This document shows, piece after piece, positions 25,901 to 34,238 of a DNA stretch of 34,243 nucleotides; the first letter of the stretch is position 1, and each line of letters starts with the position of its first letter. The translations under genes were made by a program, and so were the position numbers. The stretch lies in contig JAFLVB010000009.1 in assembly GCA_022508465.1 (NCBI GenBank), forward strand, positions 1-34,243, in the 5' to 3' direction. Under the pieces are notes generated by a model, which saw nothing but the letters and a program-made list of their open reading frames with translations, did not search any database and was not told where the DNA came from. Source of the DNA: Clostridiales bacterium (GTDB taxonomy: Bacteria > Bacillota > Clostridia > Christensenellales > Pumilibacteraceae).

Positions 25901-28594
25901 CTTACGCTCACTCCCGTAATCAATCAAAGCCCGTTTACCTATAATGCGACATATCAAGGCAGAAGCATAACGGTAACCGGAGCGGTGGACGACGGCTATA
26001 CAATAGAATATAGCAAGATCAGCGCCTCGGCAGGCACGGCAGACCTCACGACCACACCGCTAAGCTATAAATATGCAGGCGAATACACGGCGTTCTATCG
26101 CATAACCGGCGACAACTACATTGATGTTACGGGCAGCTATAAGACTATCATTACTCCCAAAGAAATTCGCATTGTAGGAGTGCCGAGCGATATAACCGAG
26201 GCTTACAGCGAGGCGGGTTATACGCTTCCCGCACTTTCCGTCGACGGCGTGGAGGAGGCGGACAAAGCAAATGTCGAACTTAAATTAACTATTACAAAAA
26301 ACGGTTACTCTACGCAAACAATTAAGGATAAGGGAATATACACCGTATCATATTCGCTTGACATTAGTGACGAAGTTCGTTCAAGCTACAAGGCCCACGA
26401 CGCTTCGGGCTACTTTACCGTCACAATAACGGGCATAACTGTCACTTTGGACGTAAGCGATATAGAGACGACTTACACCTATAATGGCAGAGAGCAGACG
26501 GTCGACCTAACAAAGGTAAAGGTTATGAGTGATCAAGAGATTGAAGCCGAAAAAATAGGCGAGTTGCAATATTCGGTTGGTGGCAAAATTATAGCGGACG
26601 GTAAATTTAAGTTTACAAATGTAAACGAGGCGGACGGTGTAAGCGTTACCATAAGGCTTGTAACTAACGACAATTCCAACTACTCTGATGCAAGCGAAAC
26701 GATAATTCTTATGATAAACAGAGCGCCTTATACTTCAGTTCTGCCGCAAGTAAATATAGACGATGAGGTAATGAGGATAGGCAAGACTCTAAAAAATATT
26801 CCGCTAAGTGACGGCTACTCCTGGAAAGTCCCCGACACCGAACTTACGCTCGGAGAAGAGAGTTATGGGGCGGTGTATACCGACCCAAGCGGCAACTACT
26901 TGCCATATGACACCGAGCTAATTGTAAAAGCACGGCAGGAAGTGCTGAAAGTAAGTTTTGCCGAAAATGTCGAGGCGGATTTTGGCGCAGATGTCAACTC
27001 GTTGCTTATTGTCTCAGTAAAAGGTGAGGACGACAGAACGATAACGGTGGGCTCGCCCGAGTATACAAAGTATAACATTTCGGCGGCGATAAAACATAAT
27101 ATAAAAGCCGGTATCGGCTCGACCTATCTTGTATCGTACTCTGTAACATATACCGCAAACGACTACTTTACTCTTGACAAGACAACAAGTGAGACATATC
27201 TAAAACTTAAGTCTGCACAAATCGGGAACGATAGTACCTTATACACCATAGAGGACGCACTAAACAAGGCAACAAGCGGCGACACGATTACTCTCAAGCA
27301 TAACACAAGCTTTGCAAGCGAAGATGTAAAGGAAGGTTTGAACTTATACAGCAGCAACGAGTATTTGGCAGTAAAAGAGGGCGTAACATTGCTTCTTCCT
27401 TACGACGGGACAAACTATCACTCCAACGTGGCGCACACAAGTTCCGCAGACTGGTCAAGATCCACTTTCGGCAACGCAAGCTATCTTAAGCTCAATCTGA
27501 CTATCCCGAGTGGCATAACGCTAACTAACAACGGAAATATACGCGTCGGAGGAATAACCTCGGGCGGCAACGGCGGCTCGAGCCCGGCGGGACAGACGGC
27601 GGGCGACTATGCCCAAATCACGCTCGGGGCGGGCGCTAAGATAGAGTCGTACGGCGACGTTACTTCATACGGCTTTATAGTCGAGGAGAGCAAGAACAAC
27701 AGCTCGGCGGTGACAATGCACTCGGGCACTCTGACCATGCCGTTTGTAGTAGTAGAGCACCGCGGCGGCTCGGTATTTTCGGGCATGTATTTGGGAGGAT
27801 TTAAGGGCGCGCCGTTCAACAGATTTTATATGCAAAACATAACACCAATGCTTAGGGTGGAGTACGGCGCAAATCTGTGGGGACGCGCCAACTTATACGC
27901 AAGCAGCAAGGACAACGAAACGGACATAAAGCTTGTAGGTAACGGTAGCGACGGGACATATATGATTATGCTCAAAGAGGACTCCTTTTTGACTGCAAAA
28001 TACGACATTGGTACTATGATTACAGACGTCAACATTTTGGGCAGCTTTGACCTCAACGCGCTTTCGTTAAGCGTAGCAGGGCAGACGGCGCAGACAAACA
28101 AAACGATGTTCCCTATATCCTGGTACTACCGCATAAAGCTGAGTGCCGGCTCCGAAACGGCAACAGTAAACGCGACAGCGCAGGACATAAAGATACTGCC
28201 TGGCGGCTCGCTGACTATCGACGAAGGCGTGACTGCCACAATCAAAAATCTGTTTGTTTCAGACAGCTCGTATATGGACAAGGGCATCAGCGCACCGACT
28301 TACGATGCGGGCAAGGGTGACGGAACGCTCATAATAAACGGCACACTAAATGCAAATAATATAGGTGGCTATGTGCAGACTATCGGTAGTGGAGCGGCGC
28401 TCAATGTAATTTCGTCAAATTCGGTTTCGACTTTTGAGGTTGCTTCGCACAAGTCGTCGCTTGGCGGGCTTATAAACACCGTGACCTGGGACGAGTTTAA
28501 GCAGACGCTAAAAGGCAAAATAAATAATTCTATCGTCGAAATGAGTGCGGGCAAATATATCTCGACAGGCGACGAGTGGATTAAGGAAGAGTAA
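19913..28594 (+). CDS. Giant MBG-repeat lipoprotein-like surface protein
   Basis: About 2893 residues. The signal peptide MRRSVILAILLFVSVISVSCSGC has candidate lipid-anchor cysteines 20 and 23, with a non-ideal lipobox. Residues about 30-240 hold three InlB-type (Listeria-Bacteroides) repeats with FxGW motifs. About 248-2435 hold roughly 20 MBG/Ig-like repeats, each with a YG or Y[DN]G motif and an 'AGxY' strand. About 2446-2893 are beta-helix-like with IEDALNKATSGDTITLKHN at the start. No LPXTG anchor is present. GGAGG (19901-19905) favours ATG 19913 over 19907. A weak promoter candidate is TTTACT-16-TATTCT (19842-19869). It is the first gene of an operon with an ABC exporter. An adhesin or other extracellular role is inferred. 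Confidence 0.85.
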   Translation: MRRSVILAILLFVSVISVSCSGCKPKEQTYYTVSFYNGVTLIASDEVEWGALIEFPASPTKESDNNYYYIFKGWATSIDSTEVVSGDVRAYSDITYYAIFIAKPKEQTTYFTVTFIDDYTGEVIGQPQQIELGGDAALPTPPDHSQDGYYFVGWSADNTNIRRTTTIRALYQKGSVTIKRHYLGQTRSETVTANSTIPLDSPTIPSAFVFEGWYFDKDFTRPVSNESKIIEQTDIYAKISVDFSEADLTATDELVYGNDNIISISGLKGEDIIEYTFDWAEEDRDKSRSLRNAGTYDLEVEVSAVYKYNNEVVLSESKTIQKTFIVDKAQLSVTLSSAKTVVYGTSPNVNMTVEGFKFDDNSAPISLIYTYSNNGEGDNSQVVTGVDRLQVGYYTANVSAEEMQNYYIAEVTPINFTVLPKDISIDFNANNYIYGSELKSDFVPYELVYNQSDFAYDEDIWAIGTPVFTIENPNYNEYYPTVLNAGNYTVTLSGLSSDNYNINFIKKMASFSVTPFKARIDLSASDWTYGETEKISYTTKGVLDKDIPSLGLTYSFTKNHKPTTYNYRLEAGEYTVYVTHNESSNYDFSDIEPKSFTVNKAKLYADITLTNANNDNGTYVLIYGTRPEYMIKYSGFVDNDEETLTDSVVLAYYNGAMYTTSKLEVGDYTIVLQGLDTLDNYNYIENNNKKLTVQKRQFNINVELNENESERFIYGIPTSEISGKFNTNTSELVDGDSITSVFGSLNIVIKTVSDSNISGSGLLPAGKYYATVDATAKNYDVQITPAQFDIDKAALSVSTDMDDNLTLVYGQKPDASLIVSGFRGSDESLASPSLVYINSDKYNNNSEKFPVGTYSLKVEWGDDSVLSNYEWSQLSQTITIDPKPLTLNFNVDNVTYGEEVNALYSFESFAYGETVDEVFGALKLTYNKGGAEYSKLAKYFDAGDYTATLSGIDNSNYVISNNQATTVPFTVFKKVLLVAQNISRDRLEDWTLTPTFTSSEFDFSGTLRLNTNNVGTYVWNKDSHDKQINWISGYSILLDEIDVTENFQIDYDISVTLLASQFKFTPPINRQFSYDGKEHLFEVGVDGILYEQDQDTDVNVEYSLNDGEFEMTVPSIINAGEYQVNYRISADNYKTEIGSFTVTVNKGKNKITTALNSDAFTYDGIEHLYNTAASATFGDVKVTVNGQEVPNEYAIKNAGEYNFLLTVEETNNYEGAKVEAIVTVGKAELTATVKVTNNSLAYGQNPIAFIEWRGFVGGEDSGVITNSNSALTYYLDGSKVPYVPTTIYFDAGSYRITAENLASNNYNITVSDATIIIAKKTFTIEANRIQNHAIAWMISPAFTGGDEQLFKFNGTLKLNTSDDGTYIWNNDTRDANFVWDNGPGITLIESGADVTVNFDIVYSISITLNSQQFNVTVPQNTNLIYDGEPHKFEVSASLSDGAPVAVKYKVNGGQTTPPEFTNVGTYTIYYELSAEGYVTETDTFTVTISQAINTISASLSDDTFTYNGKAKEYSIDATALFGDVNVSYSYNGMPSERPELKNAGVYKIIFASTDDDSANKNYLADTKTITITIEKADFIIEEKPNTFTYNGTLQGEGINVTSMIEEALDYSVLYTSYEIGKNNTDINSSSPPKFTTAGRYKVNYSITDVSGNYNDKVGFYSVVIAKADVTIDVSKIETEYTYTANRQVVDLTKVAISKRESEIQYSSSVGSVDDGKFGFTNVVEGNGVTLTITVPESPNYNKAERSITITVNRAEYILSDTEAQSYIYNGSEQGHGITVSALGQDRAPNIGYIYNGKALDNIAFTDVGNYKIDYNLPQSDNYNGSFGYIMLDITKAMTNTISGLFDNDEFTFDGDVHSYNLNAWAHFGEVYVTVNEQAASGTKILTDAGEYVFTFTVDETSNYVGASATRLIKINKADYIFSGAENQTYDYNGSEQGNEITVTDVKGQSINSIIAVTTNEGKTSFINAGSYTVDWEARGNQNYNSASGSYTITINKLTLTPVINQSPFTYNATYQGRSITVTGAVDDGYTIEYSKISASAGTADLTTTPLSYKYAGEYTAFYRITGDNYIDVTGSYKTIITPKEIRIVGVPSDITEAYSEAGYTLPALSVDGVEEADKANVELKLTITKNGYSTQTIKDKGIYTVSYSLDISDEVRSSYKAHDASGYFTVTITGITVTLDVSDIETTYTYNGREQTVDLTKVKVMSDQEIEAEKIGELQYSVGGKIIADGKFKFTNVNEADGVSVTIRLVTNDNSNYSDASETIILMINRAPYTSVLPQVNIDDEVMRIGKTLKNIPLSDGYSWKVPDTELTLGEESYGAVYTDPSGNYLPYDTELIVKARQEVLKVSFAENVEADFGADVNSLLIVSVKGEDDRTITVGSPEYTKYNISAAIKHNIKAGIGSTYLVSYSVTYTANDYFTLDKTTSETYLKLKSAQIGNDSTLYTIEDALNKATSGDTITLKHNTSFASEDVKEGLNLYSSNEYLAVKEGVTLLLPYDGTNYHSNVAHTSSADWSRSTFGNASYLKLNLTIPSGITLTNNGNIRVGGITSGGNGGSSPAGQTAGDYAQITLGAGAKIESYGDVTSYGFIVEESKNNSSAVTMHSGTLTMPFVVVEHRGGSVFSGMYLGGFKGAPFNRFYMQNITPMLRVEYGANLWGRANLYASSKDNETDIKLVGNGSDGTYMIMLKEDSFLTAKYDIGTMITDVNILGSFDLNALSLSVAGQTAQTNKTMFPISWYYRIKLSAGSETATVNATAQDIKILPGGSLTIDEGVTATIKNLFVSDSSYMDKGISAPTYDAGKGDGTLIINGTLNANNIGGYVQTIGSGAALNVISSNSVSTFEVASHKSSLGGLINTVTWDEFKQTLKGKINNSIVEMSAGKYISTGDEWIKEE
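22565..24640 (+). repeat. Internal tandem duplication in the giant protein gene
   Basis: Two adjacent units of about 1035 bases share the module order YG-type MBG, a unique insert, YDG-type MBG, FTYDG/FTYNG-type MBG. The inserts align by eye (GTLRLNTNNVGTYVWNKD against GTLKLNTSDDGTYIWNND). Boundaries are approximate. Confidence 0.7.
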
Positions 28595-28608
28595 AGGGGG
28601 GACTGATA

Positions 28609-29379
28609 ATGGAACAGCTTAAAGTGGAATCAAAAGAGGTGCTTAAAGTGGAAAACTTAAGCAAAAAGTATAGCAAAAAGGCTGATTATGCCGTGCATAA
28701 TATGAGCTTTAGCTGCTTTGAGGGCGAGATAGTAGGGTTGCTCGGGCATAACGGCGCCGGTAAATCAACCACTCTCAAGTGCATAGAAGGGATGATTCCG
28801 TTTGAGCAAGGAGTGATATCTATCTGCGGGCACGACATAAAAAGCGCCCCGCTTGCAGCAAAGGCGGAAATGGGCTTTGTGACCGACAACCATGCTGTAT
28901 TTGTCAAAATGACTGGGATAGAGTATTTGACGTTTATGGCGGACGTATACAAAGTTCCGTCTAAAGTACGCAAAGAGCGGGTCGAAATGCTGGAGGGCGT
29001 ATTTAAGCTGGGCGACGCGGTGGGCAATCTTATATCGTCGTATTCGCACGGAATGCGCCAAAAAATCTGCATGATGGGTTCACTCATTCATATGCCAAAG
29101 CTGTGGATTCTCGACGAACCGATGACAGGTCTCGACCCACGCACAATGCGCGCCGTACAAGACTTTATGCATGGTTATGTTGAGAGCGGCAACTGCATAA
29201 TCTTTTCGTCACACGCGCTGGGCGTTGTGTCCAAGCTGTGCGATCGCGTTGTGCTTATTCGTAAAGGCAAGCAGATTTTTAGCCTTGATGTAAAAGAGAT
29301 GATGCGAAATAATCCCAATTTTGACTTTGAAGAATATTTTTTACTCAGCGAGAATGAGGGAATGGGGGAATATCGATGA
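28609..29379 (+). CDS. ABC exporter ATP-binding protein
   Basis: This 256-residue nucleotide-binding subunit of the ABC-2 exporter class (CcmA/EcsA-like) has Walker A GHNGAGKST at 46-54, a signature YSHGMRQK at 145-152 (in place of LSGGQ, common in this class), Walker B LWILDEP at 165-171 and the switch His at about 202. It follows the giant gene by 14 bases, with a purine-rich GGGGGG site within the gap, and overlaps the permease gene by 4 bases (ATGA). It powers the adjacent permease; the substrate is unknown. Confidence 0.94.
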   Translation: MEQLKVESKEVLKVENLSKKYSKKADYAVHNMSFSCFEGEIVGLLGHNGAGKSTTLKCIEGMIPFEQGVISICGHDIKSAPLAAKAEMGFVTDNHAVFVKMTGIEYLTFMADVYKVPSKVRKERVEMLEGVFKLGDAVGNLISSYSHGMRQKICMMGSLIHMPKLWILDEPMTGLDPRTMRAVQDFMHGYVESGNCIIFSSHALGVVSKLCDRVVLIRKGKQIFSLDVKEMMRNNPNFDFEEYFLLSENEGMGEYR

Positions 29380-31046
29380 AGGACAAAATAGACTTATCGC
29401 TAACAAAGTCGCTGCTTCGTAAGCAATGGATCGAAAGCTCTTATCACTATAAAAGCGGACACTTTATCGGCTTTTTGTTTCGTTTACTTATAGCGGCGGC
29501 TTTTGTAACTGTGTTTGTAGTCTTTTTCGGCAAGTTTGCTAAGATTTATACAGCGATAAAGACGAACAATATTTTAAGCATAGAGGAGCGGGTAATAGAG
29601 CTTATCACTATTGTTTATACCGCATTGATAATAGGTATGACTATAGGGGCGATGAACCAAATCAACCGAGATATTTTCGGTGCCGACGACATCAAATTGT
29701 TTGCGGCAATGCCGGTATCACTTAAATCGCTTTATTTATCTAAGCTGATTTCGATATATCTAAGTCAGCTTTTGTATGCCGTGATAGCGGTGCTTGCCAT
29801 AAATCTGTCGCTCACGGCATACGCACCATTAGGCAAAATATTTTATATAACGACTGCGGCTATTGTTTTATTGCTGCCGCTGATAACAATAGCGTTAGGC
29901 TCGGTTTTAGCGCTGCCCTTTCATCTTATCAAGCGTGGGTTAAATAGGCATTTCGTCCTCAATTTTATAGTCGTAACGGCTATAACCGGCATATTATTTT
30001 ATGCATATATGCTCATATTGTCTGCAGTAAAGGAGCTGCTTATCGGCGAAAGCTTAAAGTATTTTTTCAACGAGCAGATAATGACGGGGATTGCTACCGT
30101 TTGCGAATATCTCTATCCGGCGAAGTGGATAGCCTTCTTTTTGCTCGGCAAAAATGTAATCACAAGCGGCATAGGCATTTTATCCGTGCTTATAGTGTGC
30201 CTTGTTATATCTATGATAATAATTCGCTCGATATTGACGAGTTCCTTACAGTCGAGAATATCGGGGACAAATAGGTTTATTAAGCGCAAAGGCGATATCG
30301 CTATGAAGTCCGATAGTTTTTGGTCGCTTGTCAAAAAGGAATTTTTGCTTATTTTCCGTACTCCCTCGTATATGTTTTCGTACTTTTCGGTAGCGGTCAT
30401 TATGCCAATAATGGTATATACCTCTATGTCGATAGGTAGCTCGCTTGTGCTTAGGCTCATAGGGCTAAAATGCAATCTTGAGCTTGCACTATTTTTGACG
30501 CTGCTTTTCAGCTCATTAACTAACGTCTTTTGTGCGACCAATATCAGCCGCGACGGGGCTATGTTTTATTCGGTCAAAGCGTTGCCAGTAAGCTACAAAA
30601 AGGTCTTTTTGTCCAAGATATTTTTGTGTATGGTTGTAACTGTACTTTCACAGCTTGCCTCGGCGGCGGCTCTTTACTTAACCGGATATTTAACTTGGCG
30701 GCTTGCGTTTTTGATTTTTGTAATCGGCTGCATTTTCAGCTTTGTGTATATCTGCATCGCCACTCGTTATGACTTTAACCATGCGCAATTTAGCAGCGAC
30801 GACGGCGAAATCAATGAGAGCGGCGCTGTAATTGTAATAGTCGTAATGGGTTTACTTGTGTCGTTTGTAGTAGGCGGGGCGGTTTTCGGATCGAGAATTT
30901 TACTGCTACTCAATAGCGTCGATTATTCGTTTTTGTCATATATTATTGCCGGCGTGGCGGCTGTTGTTTTTGCCGTGCTTGCCTATATGTACTTTATATA
31001 TAAGCTCAAAAAAAGGTACTATGAGTTTGAAGGAGGTCAGTTATGA
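29376..31046 (+). CDS. ABC exporter permease, about 12 TM helices
   Basis: This 556-residue membrane protein has about 12 hydrophobic segments in two halves of six, separated by a cytoplasmic stretch (about 290-325). It resembles the ~550-residue putative ABC exporters of Bacillota (ABC_tran_2-like). The recognisable NRDIFGADDIKLFAAMPVS region after TM2 corresponds to the conserved 'D.. .L.a.Pi' loop of ABC-2 permeases. It overlaps the ATPase gene by 4 bases and the next gene by 4, indicating one translational unit. The substrate is not predictable; a surface-protein, lipid or peptide role is inferred from the neighbours. Confidence 0.88.
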   Translation: MKDKIDLSLTKSLLRKQWIESSYHYKSGHFIGFLFRLLIAAAFVTVFVVFFGKFAKIYTAIKTNNILSIEERVIELITIVYTALIIGMTIGAMNQINRDIFGADDIKLFAAMPVSLKSLYLSKLISIYLSQLLYAVIAVLAINLSLTAYAPLGKIFYITTAAIVLLLPLITIALGSVLALPFHLIKRGLNRHFVLNFIVVTAITGILFYAYMLILSAVKELLIGESLKYFFNEQIMTGIATVCEYLYPAKWIAFFLLGKNVITSGIGILSVLIVCLVISMIIIRSILTSSLQSRISGTNRFIKRKGDIAMKSDSFWSLVKKEFLLIFRTPSYMFSYFSVAVIMPIMVYTSMSIGSSLVLRLIGLKCNLELALFLTLLFSSLTNVFCATNISRDGAMFYSVKALPVSYKKVFLSKIFLCMVVTVLSQLASAAALYLTGYLTWRLAFLIFVIGCIFSFVYICIATRYDFNHAQFSSDDGEINESGAVIVIVVMGLLVSFVVGGAVFGSRILLLLNSVDYSFLSYIIAGVAAVVFAVLAYMYFIYKLKKRYYEFEGGQL

Positions 31047-34000
31047 GAAAAACCGTCATAGCGTTAATGCTGATTTTGCCGCTGTTATTCGTATTTGCGA
31101 TATTTTCTTCGGTAAATATTGCAAGCCTCGGTGTCAATATCGCGGTGAGCGGCATCAGTATTGTCAATAAGAGCACGTTTATAAACGATACTTTGCGCAT
31201 CGACCTTGCAGATAGGAGCGAGCATTTCCTCGATGTGGAAGTTTATCCTGAAAACGCCACCAACAAAGGATATTCGTATAAGGTGGAGCAAATCGAGGGT
31301 AGCCAATTTGCCGATGTGTCTGTAAGTGCAGACGGCGTAATCACAGCTAAGAGCGAGGGAGCGGCGAGAATTTATGCTGTAAGTAATGACGGAGGTTATC
31401 GCGACGGAATCACCGTGCTTGTCGGCTCGTCAAAAGCTTACGACTTTCTTTTTTCAATGTACGATGCGAGCGGAGACGAGGTGACTTTTGGGGATGACGG
31501 TAATTATTCGGCAAATGTCAGTTCGGGACGATATTCTTTTAGCACTAAGATTTTCCCGAGTGGCTTTACTTGGGTAAATGTAGAGGCGACGGACGGAATT
31601 ATGGAAATAGATTCTGCTTTTCGTTCGATTTTGTTGCCATTTAGTGGCAAGGCAGTTTTTACTGTTACTGTGCCCGACGGAGTGAACGGCGATATTGTCA
31701 AAACGGTAACATTAAATGTGACTAAAAGACAAACGGCTTCTGGCATCACTATAAACGGCGAGGCGGGCAACATTATCGCTGTGGAACGCGGCGCAAAAAA
31801 GGCGAGCTTTTATGTCGAGTCTGATGAGAACCCATCTTTGGAAATTGTAAACGGAATACAAGATGTCGATGTGAAAGAGGTTAAGGCTAACTGCTATATT
31901 GTAAGTGTTGCTTTTGAGCGTGAAAATGACTTTTCTTTGGAGTTGACTGCCGGAACAGCTAAGACCGAACTAATGTTTACATTCAAAGATTTTGACTTTT
32001 CGCTTAGCGCCGATTTGCCTATAACGGAGTCCGGCTATAGTTTGAGCACATCAATTCTTAGCGGAGTACCGGTCTCGTTTTATGCCGCATCCGCTGTGCC
32101 TGCTGATGTGACATACACTTGGGGTGTGGAGAGTGCAGACTTTGACGACAATATACTTTCGTTATCTGATAACGGTGCGGTTTGCAAAGTAAGCGCAGAT
32201 AAAAACGGTAGTTTTATTCTTTGGGTAGAAGCGTATCGTGACGGCGCGCCGACGGGACTGGTTAAGGAAGTATCCGTATCGGTGATATCCCGTGTCTATG
32301 GCGTGCAGATAGTCAATAATTTATCGGCAGATCTTGCCGCGCGTTATACGGTAGGCGGCTTAAAATACGACAAGCTTGGTAAAATAGAGCAAAACAAATA
32401 TCTTTTGGATGTTCGTACTTTCTATGAAGCGAGCGGAAATTCGGAGGGGGAAGGAATATCGGGAGTGAGCGACCTTGATTATTCTATATTGGGTAGCAAT
32501 GCGACGCTTAGTATAGACGAGGATAAAGTTTGGCTAACTCCTCAAGGGACGGGTGCGGTGACTGTCTCGTTTAGTTGGAAGGGTAATGCCACCTTCGGCA
32601 CAAACTATACTTCGGCTGTCACTTTGAATGTAGTACGAAATGGAGTGGAAGTGTCGACTTCGTCAGAGCTGATAAAGGCGGCAAATGACGGAATGGAGAT
32701 TGTCCTTACCGACGATATTATGCTCGGTACGGACGATTCGGGCGAGGTGCTGCCGATAGACGTACGCAGGAATATGCTTGGTAAATGCAAGTCGACATAT
32801 AATATAGAATGGTATGTAGGTAGCGGGTCAGAATCGGACGCATATGTCAACTATGTACTCGAATTTAAAGATAATGTTTACGGCAACGGACATTTTATCA
32901 ATGCCGAATACTTTACCAACGCATTGGACGCTTACGGAGTTCCGCAGCTATACCGCGGGCCGCTTAAATTTGTAAGCCTCGGCGATGTGGCGAGCGTAGC
33001 CGGACAGGATAATTGCGCCTTTTTAATTCGCACAGACGGAGTTAAATTATACGGCGTAAATTTACTCGGATGTAGTGACGAAAGTCTAAGAGGCGAGATG
33101 GGAAACGACCTTAGCAAATTAAACAATGTGGGTACCGTGCTCGAAGTCAATGCCAGTGCCGAGATTGTAAATTGTCGCATCAAAAACGGCAGGAACGTTG
33201 TGCGCGCTTATGGCGGAAATCAAAGTGGTGACAAGTATTTTATAGATAGCCTATCGGATAATAACGGCGCGGATGGCGAGCGAATCAACGTTAAAATCGA
33301 AGGTTGCATAATTTCTCAGGGTAGGGAATTTTTGCTTAAAGTAGGGGCGAATAGAGCATTACGCGCAAGTAAAGACGTAGTAGGAACTGTCGAGCCGGAT
33401 CTGCTTGATGCTAACGGAAAACCTTATTTATGTCAGACAAACAATTATTTAAACGACAAATTCTTCTATAATTCGTATGTTATGACAGACATAACATTAA
33501 AAGACAGCGTACTTGAGACGAGCGGACTGTTCGCAATAGGTATGGAAAGTAACTTTTCGGGGACCATGCTTTATAAGGGTTTGGAGTCTCCGATCGGCGG
33601 CACGGAAGCCTGGGTTGGCACGGGCGGAACATCGTTTGCGTCTGTTCTGCGCCTTGAGGGAGATGTTAGGCTTTATGACTGGAAGGACATATCGCTCGTG
33701 GACAGCAGCACGCTTATCGAGTCGTCTGCGGGTGCAATAAAGGATTGGCTAAGGTTAGACGTCTCTGCTATGATCGATTTTGTGCAAAGCAATAACCCCA
33801 AATATCAAGACATTATAAAGAATGTGGATGGAAAAAAATATGTTCACGGCGGCATAGCAATATACGGCGGTGGCAAGAACTACTGCCAAATTTCTACCGA
33901 CAATTTAGACGCGTCATTGTCCGACTTCACAAGATACAATATAAATATTTCGACGCTTGAGGGTTCGGACAATAGCTCTTTGCAAAGTCAAGGACAGCTA

Positions 34001-34138
34001 TTGCCGGGTGCTGCTGGCAAGCAAGATTTTGTATTCTATATGTATAATGCAGATAGTGCCAACAGCTACGAAAAGCAGCTTAATGACGGTGAGGTAGGTG
34101 GCAAATACAGCGGCATAAAACCGCTATCGGCATTTTAA
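31043..34138 (+). CDS. Secreted Ig-like/beta-helix protein
   Basis: This 1031-residue protein starts with a signal peptide or anchor helix (MRKTVIALMLILPLLFVFAIF) and has no lipobox Cys or LPXTG. Residues about 34-130 form a Big_2-type Ig-like domain (PENATNKGYSYKVEQ, SADGVITAKSEGAARIYAVS), followed by further Ig-like segments to about 530. From about 535 (SSELIKAANDGMEIVLTDDI) it changes to a beta-helix-like pattern with repeated short strands such as AEIVNCRIKNGRNVV and VKIEGCIISQG. This mirrors the C-terminus of the giant protein. AAGGAGG inside the permease end sets ATG 31043. It is the last gene of the operon. The function is unknown. Confidence 0.85.
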   Translation: MRKTVIALMLILPLLFVFAIFSSVNIASLGVNIAVSGISIVNKSTFINDTLRIDLADRSEHFLDVEVYPENATNKGYSYKVEQIEGSQFADVSVSADGVITAKSEGAARIYAVSNDGGYRDGITVLVGSSKAYDFLFSMYDASGDEVTFGDDGNYSANVSSGRYSFSTKIFPSGFTWVNVEATDGIMEIDSAFRSILLPFSGKAVFTVTVPDGVNGDIVKTVTLNVTKRQTASGITINGEAGNIIAVERGAKKASFYVESDENPSLEIVNGIQDVDVKEVKANCYIVSVAFERENDFSLELTAGTAKTELMFTFKDFDFSLSADLPITESGYSLSTSILSGVPVSFYAASAVPADVTYTWGVESADFDDNILSLSDNGAVCKVSADKNGSFILWVEAYRDGAPTGLVKEVSVSVISRVYGVQIVNNLSADLAARYTVGGLKYDKLGKIEQNKYLLDVRTFYEASGNSEGEGISGVSDLDYSILGSNATLSIDEDKVWLTPQGTGAVTVSFSWKGNATFGTNYTSAVTLNVVRNGVEVSTSSELIKAANDGMEIVLTDDIMLGTDDSGEVLPIDVRRNMLGKCKSTYNIEWYVGSGSESDAYVNYVLEFKDNVYGNGHFINAEYFTNALDAYGVPQLYRGPLKFVSLGDVASVAGQDNCAFLIRTDGVKLYGVNLLGCSDESLRGEMGNDLSKLNNVGTVLEVNASAEIVNCRIKNGRNVVRAYGGNQSGDKYFIDSLSDNNGADGERINVKIEGCIISQGREFLLKVGANRALRASKDVVGTVEPDLLDANGKPYLCQTNNYLNDKFFYNSYVMTDITLKDSVLETSGLFAIGMESNFSGTMLYKGLESPIGGTEAWVGTGGTSFASVLRLEGDVRLYDWKDISLVDSSTLIESSAGAIKDWLRLDVSAMIDFVQSNNPKYQDIIKNVDGKKYVHGGIAIYGGGKNYCQISTDNLDASLSDFTRYNINISTLEGSDNSSLQSQGQLLPGAAGKQDFVFYMYNADSANSYEKQLNDGEVGGKYSGIKPLSAF

Positions 34139-34144
34139 ATGGTT

Positions 34145-34172
34145 AAAACTCCAAGATTGCTTGGGGTTTTAA
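34145..34172 (+). terminator. Intrinsic terminator of the surface-protein operon
   Basis: AAAACTCCAAG (34145-34155) pairs with CTTGGGGTTTT (34160-34170), with one G-U and an ATTG loop. It is the only clear terminator after rplL in this strand. Confidence 0.85.
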
Positions 34173-34209
34173 TTTCACCTATTTAAAAGCGAAAAAATGT
34201 TCTAAATTA

Positions 34210-34238
34210 TTGACTTTTTCGTGCTGTTATGCTATCAT
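34210..34238 (+). promoter_or_regulatory. Promoter of the next gene outside the window
   Basis: TTGACT (34210-34215) and TATCAT (34233-34238) have a 17-nt spacer and an extended -10 TG at 34230-34231. No gene follows before the window ends. Confidence 0.7.

Noticed and set aside
20600..27200. CRISPR or simple tandem DNA repeat in the giant gene
   Set aside because: The periodicity is protein-level MBG repeats with diverged DNA; no identical direct repeats with spacers.
28500..28594. LPXTG sortase anchor at the end of the giant protein
   Set aside because: The C-terminus ends in a polar, acidic segment with no LPXTG, hydrophobic helix or basic tail.
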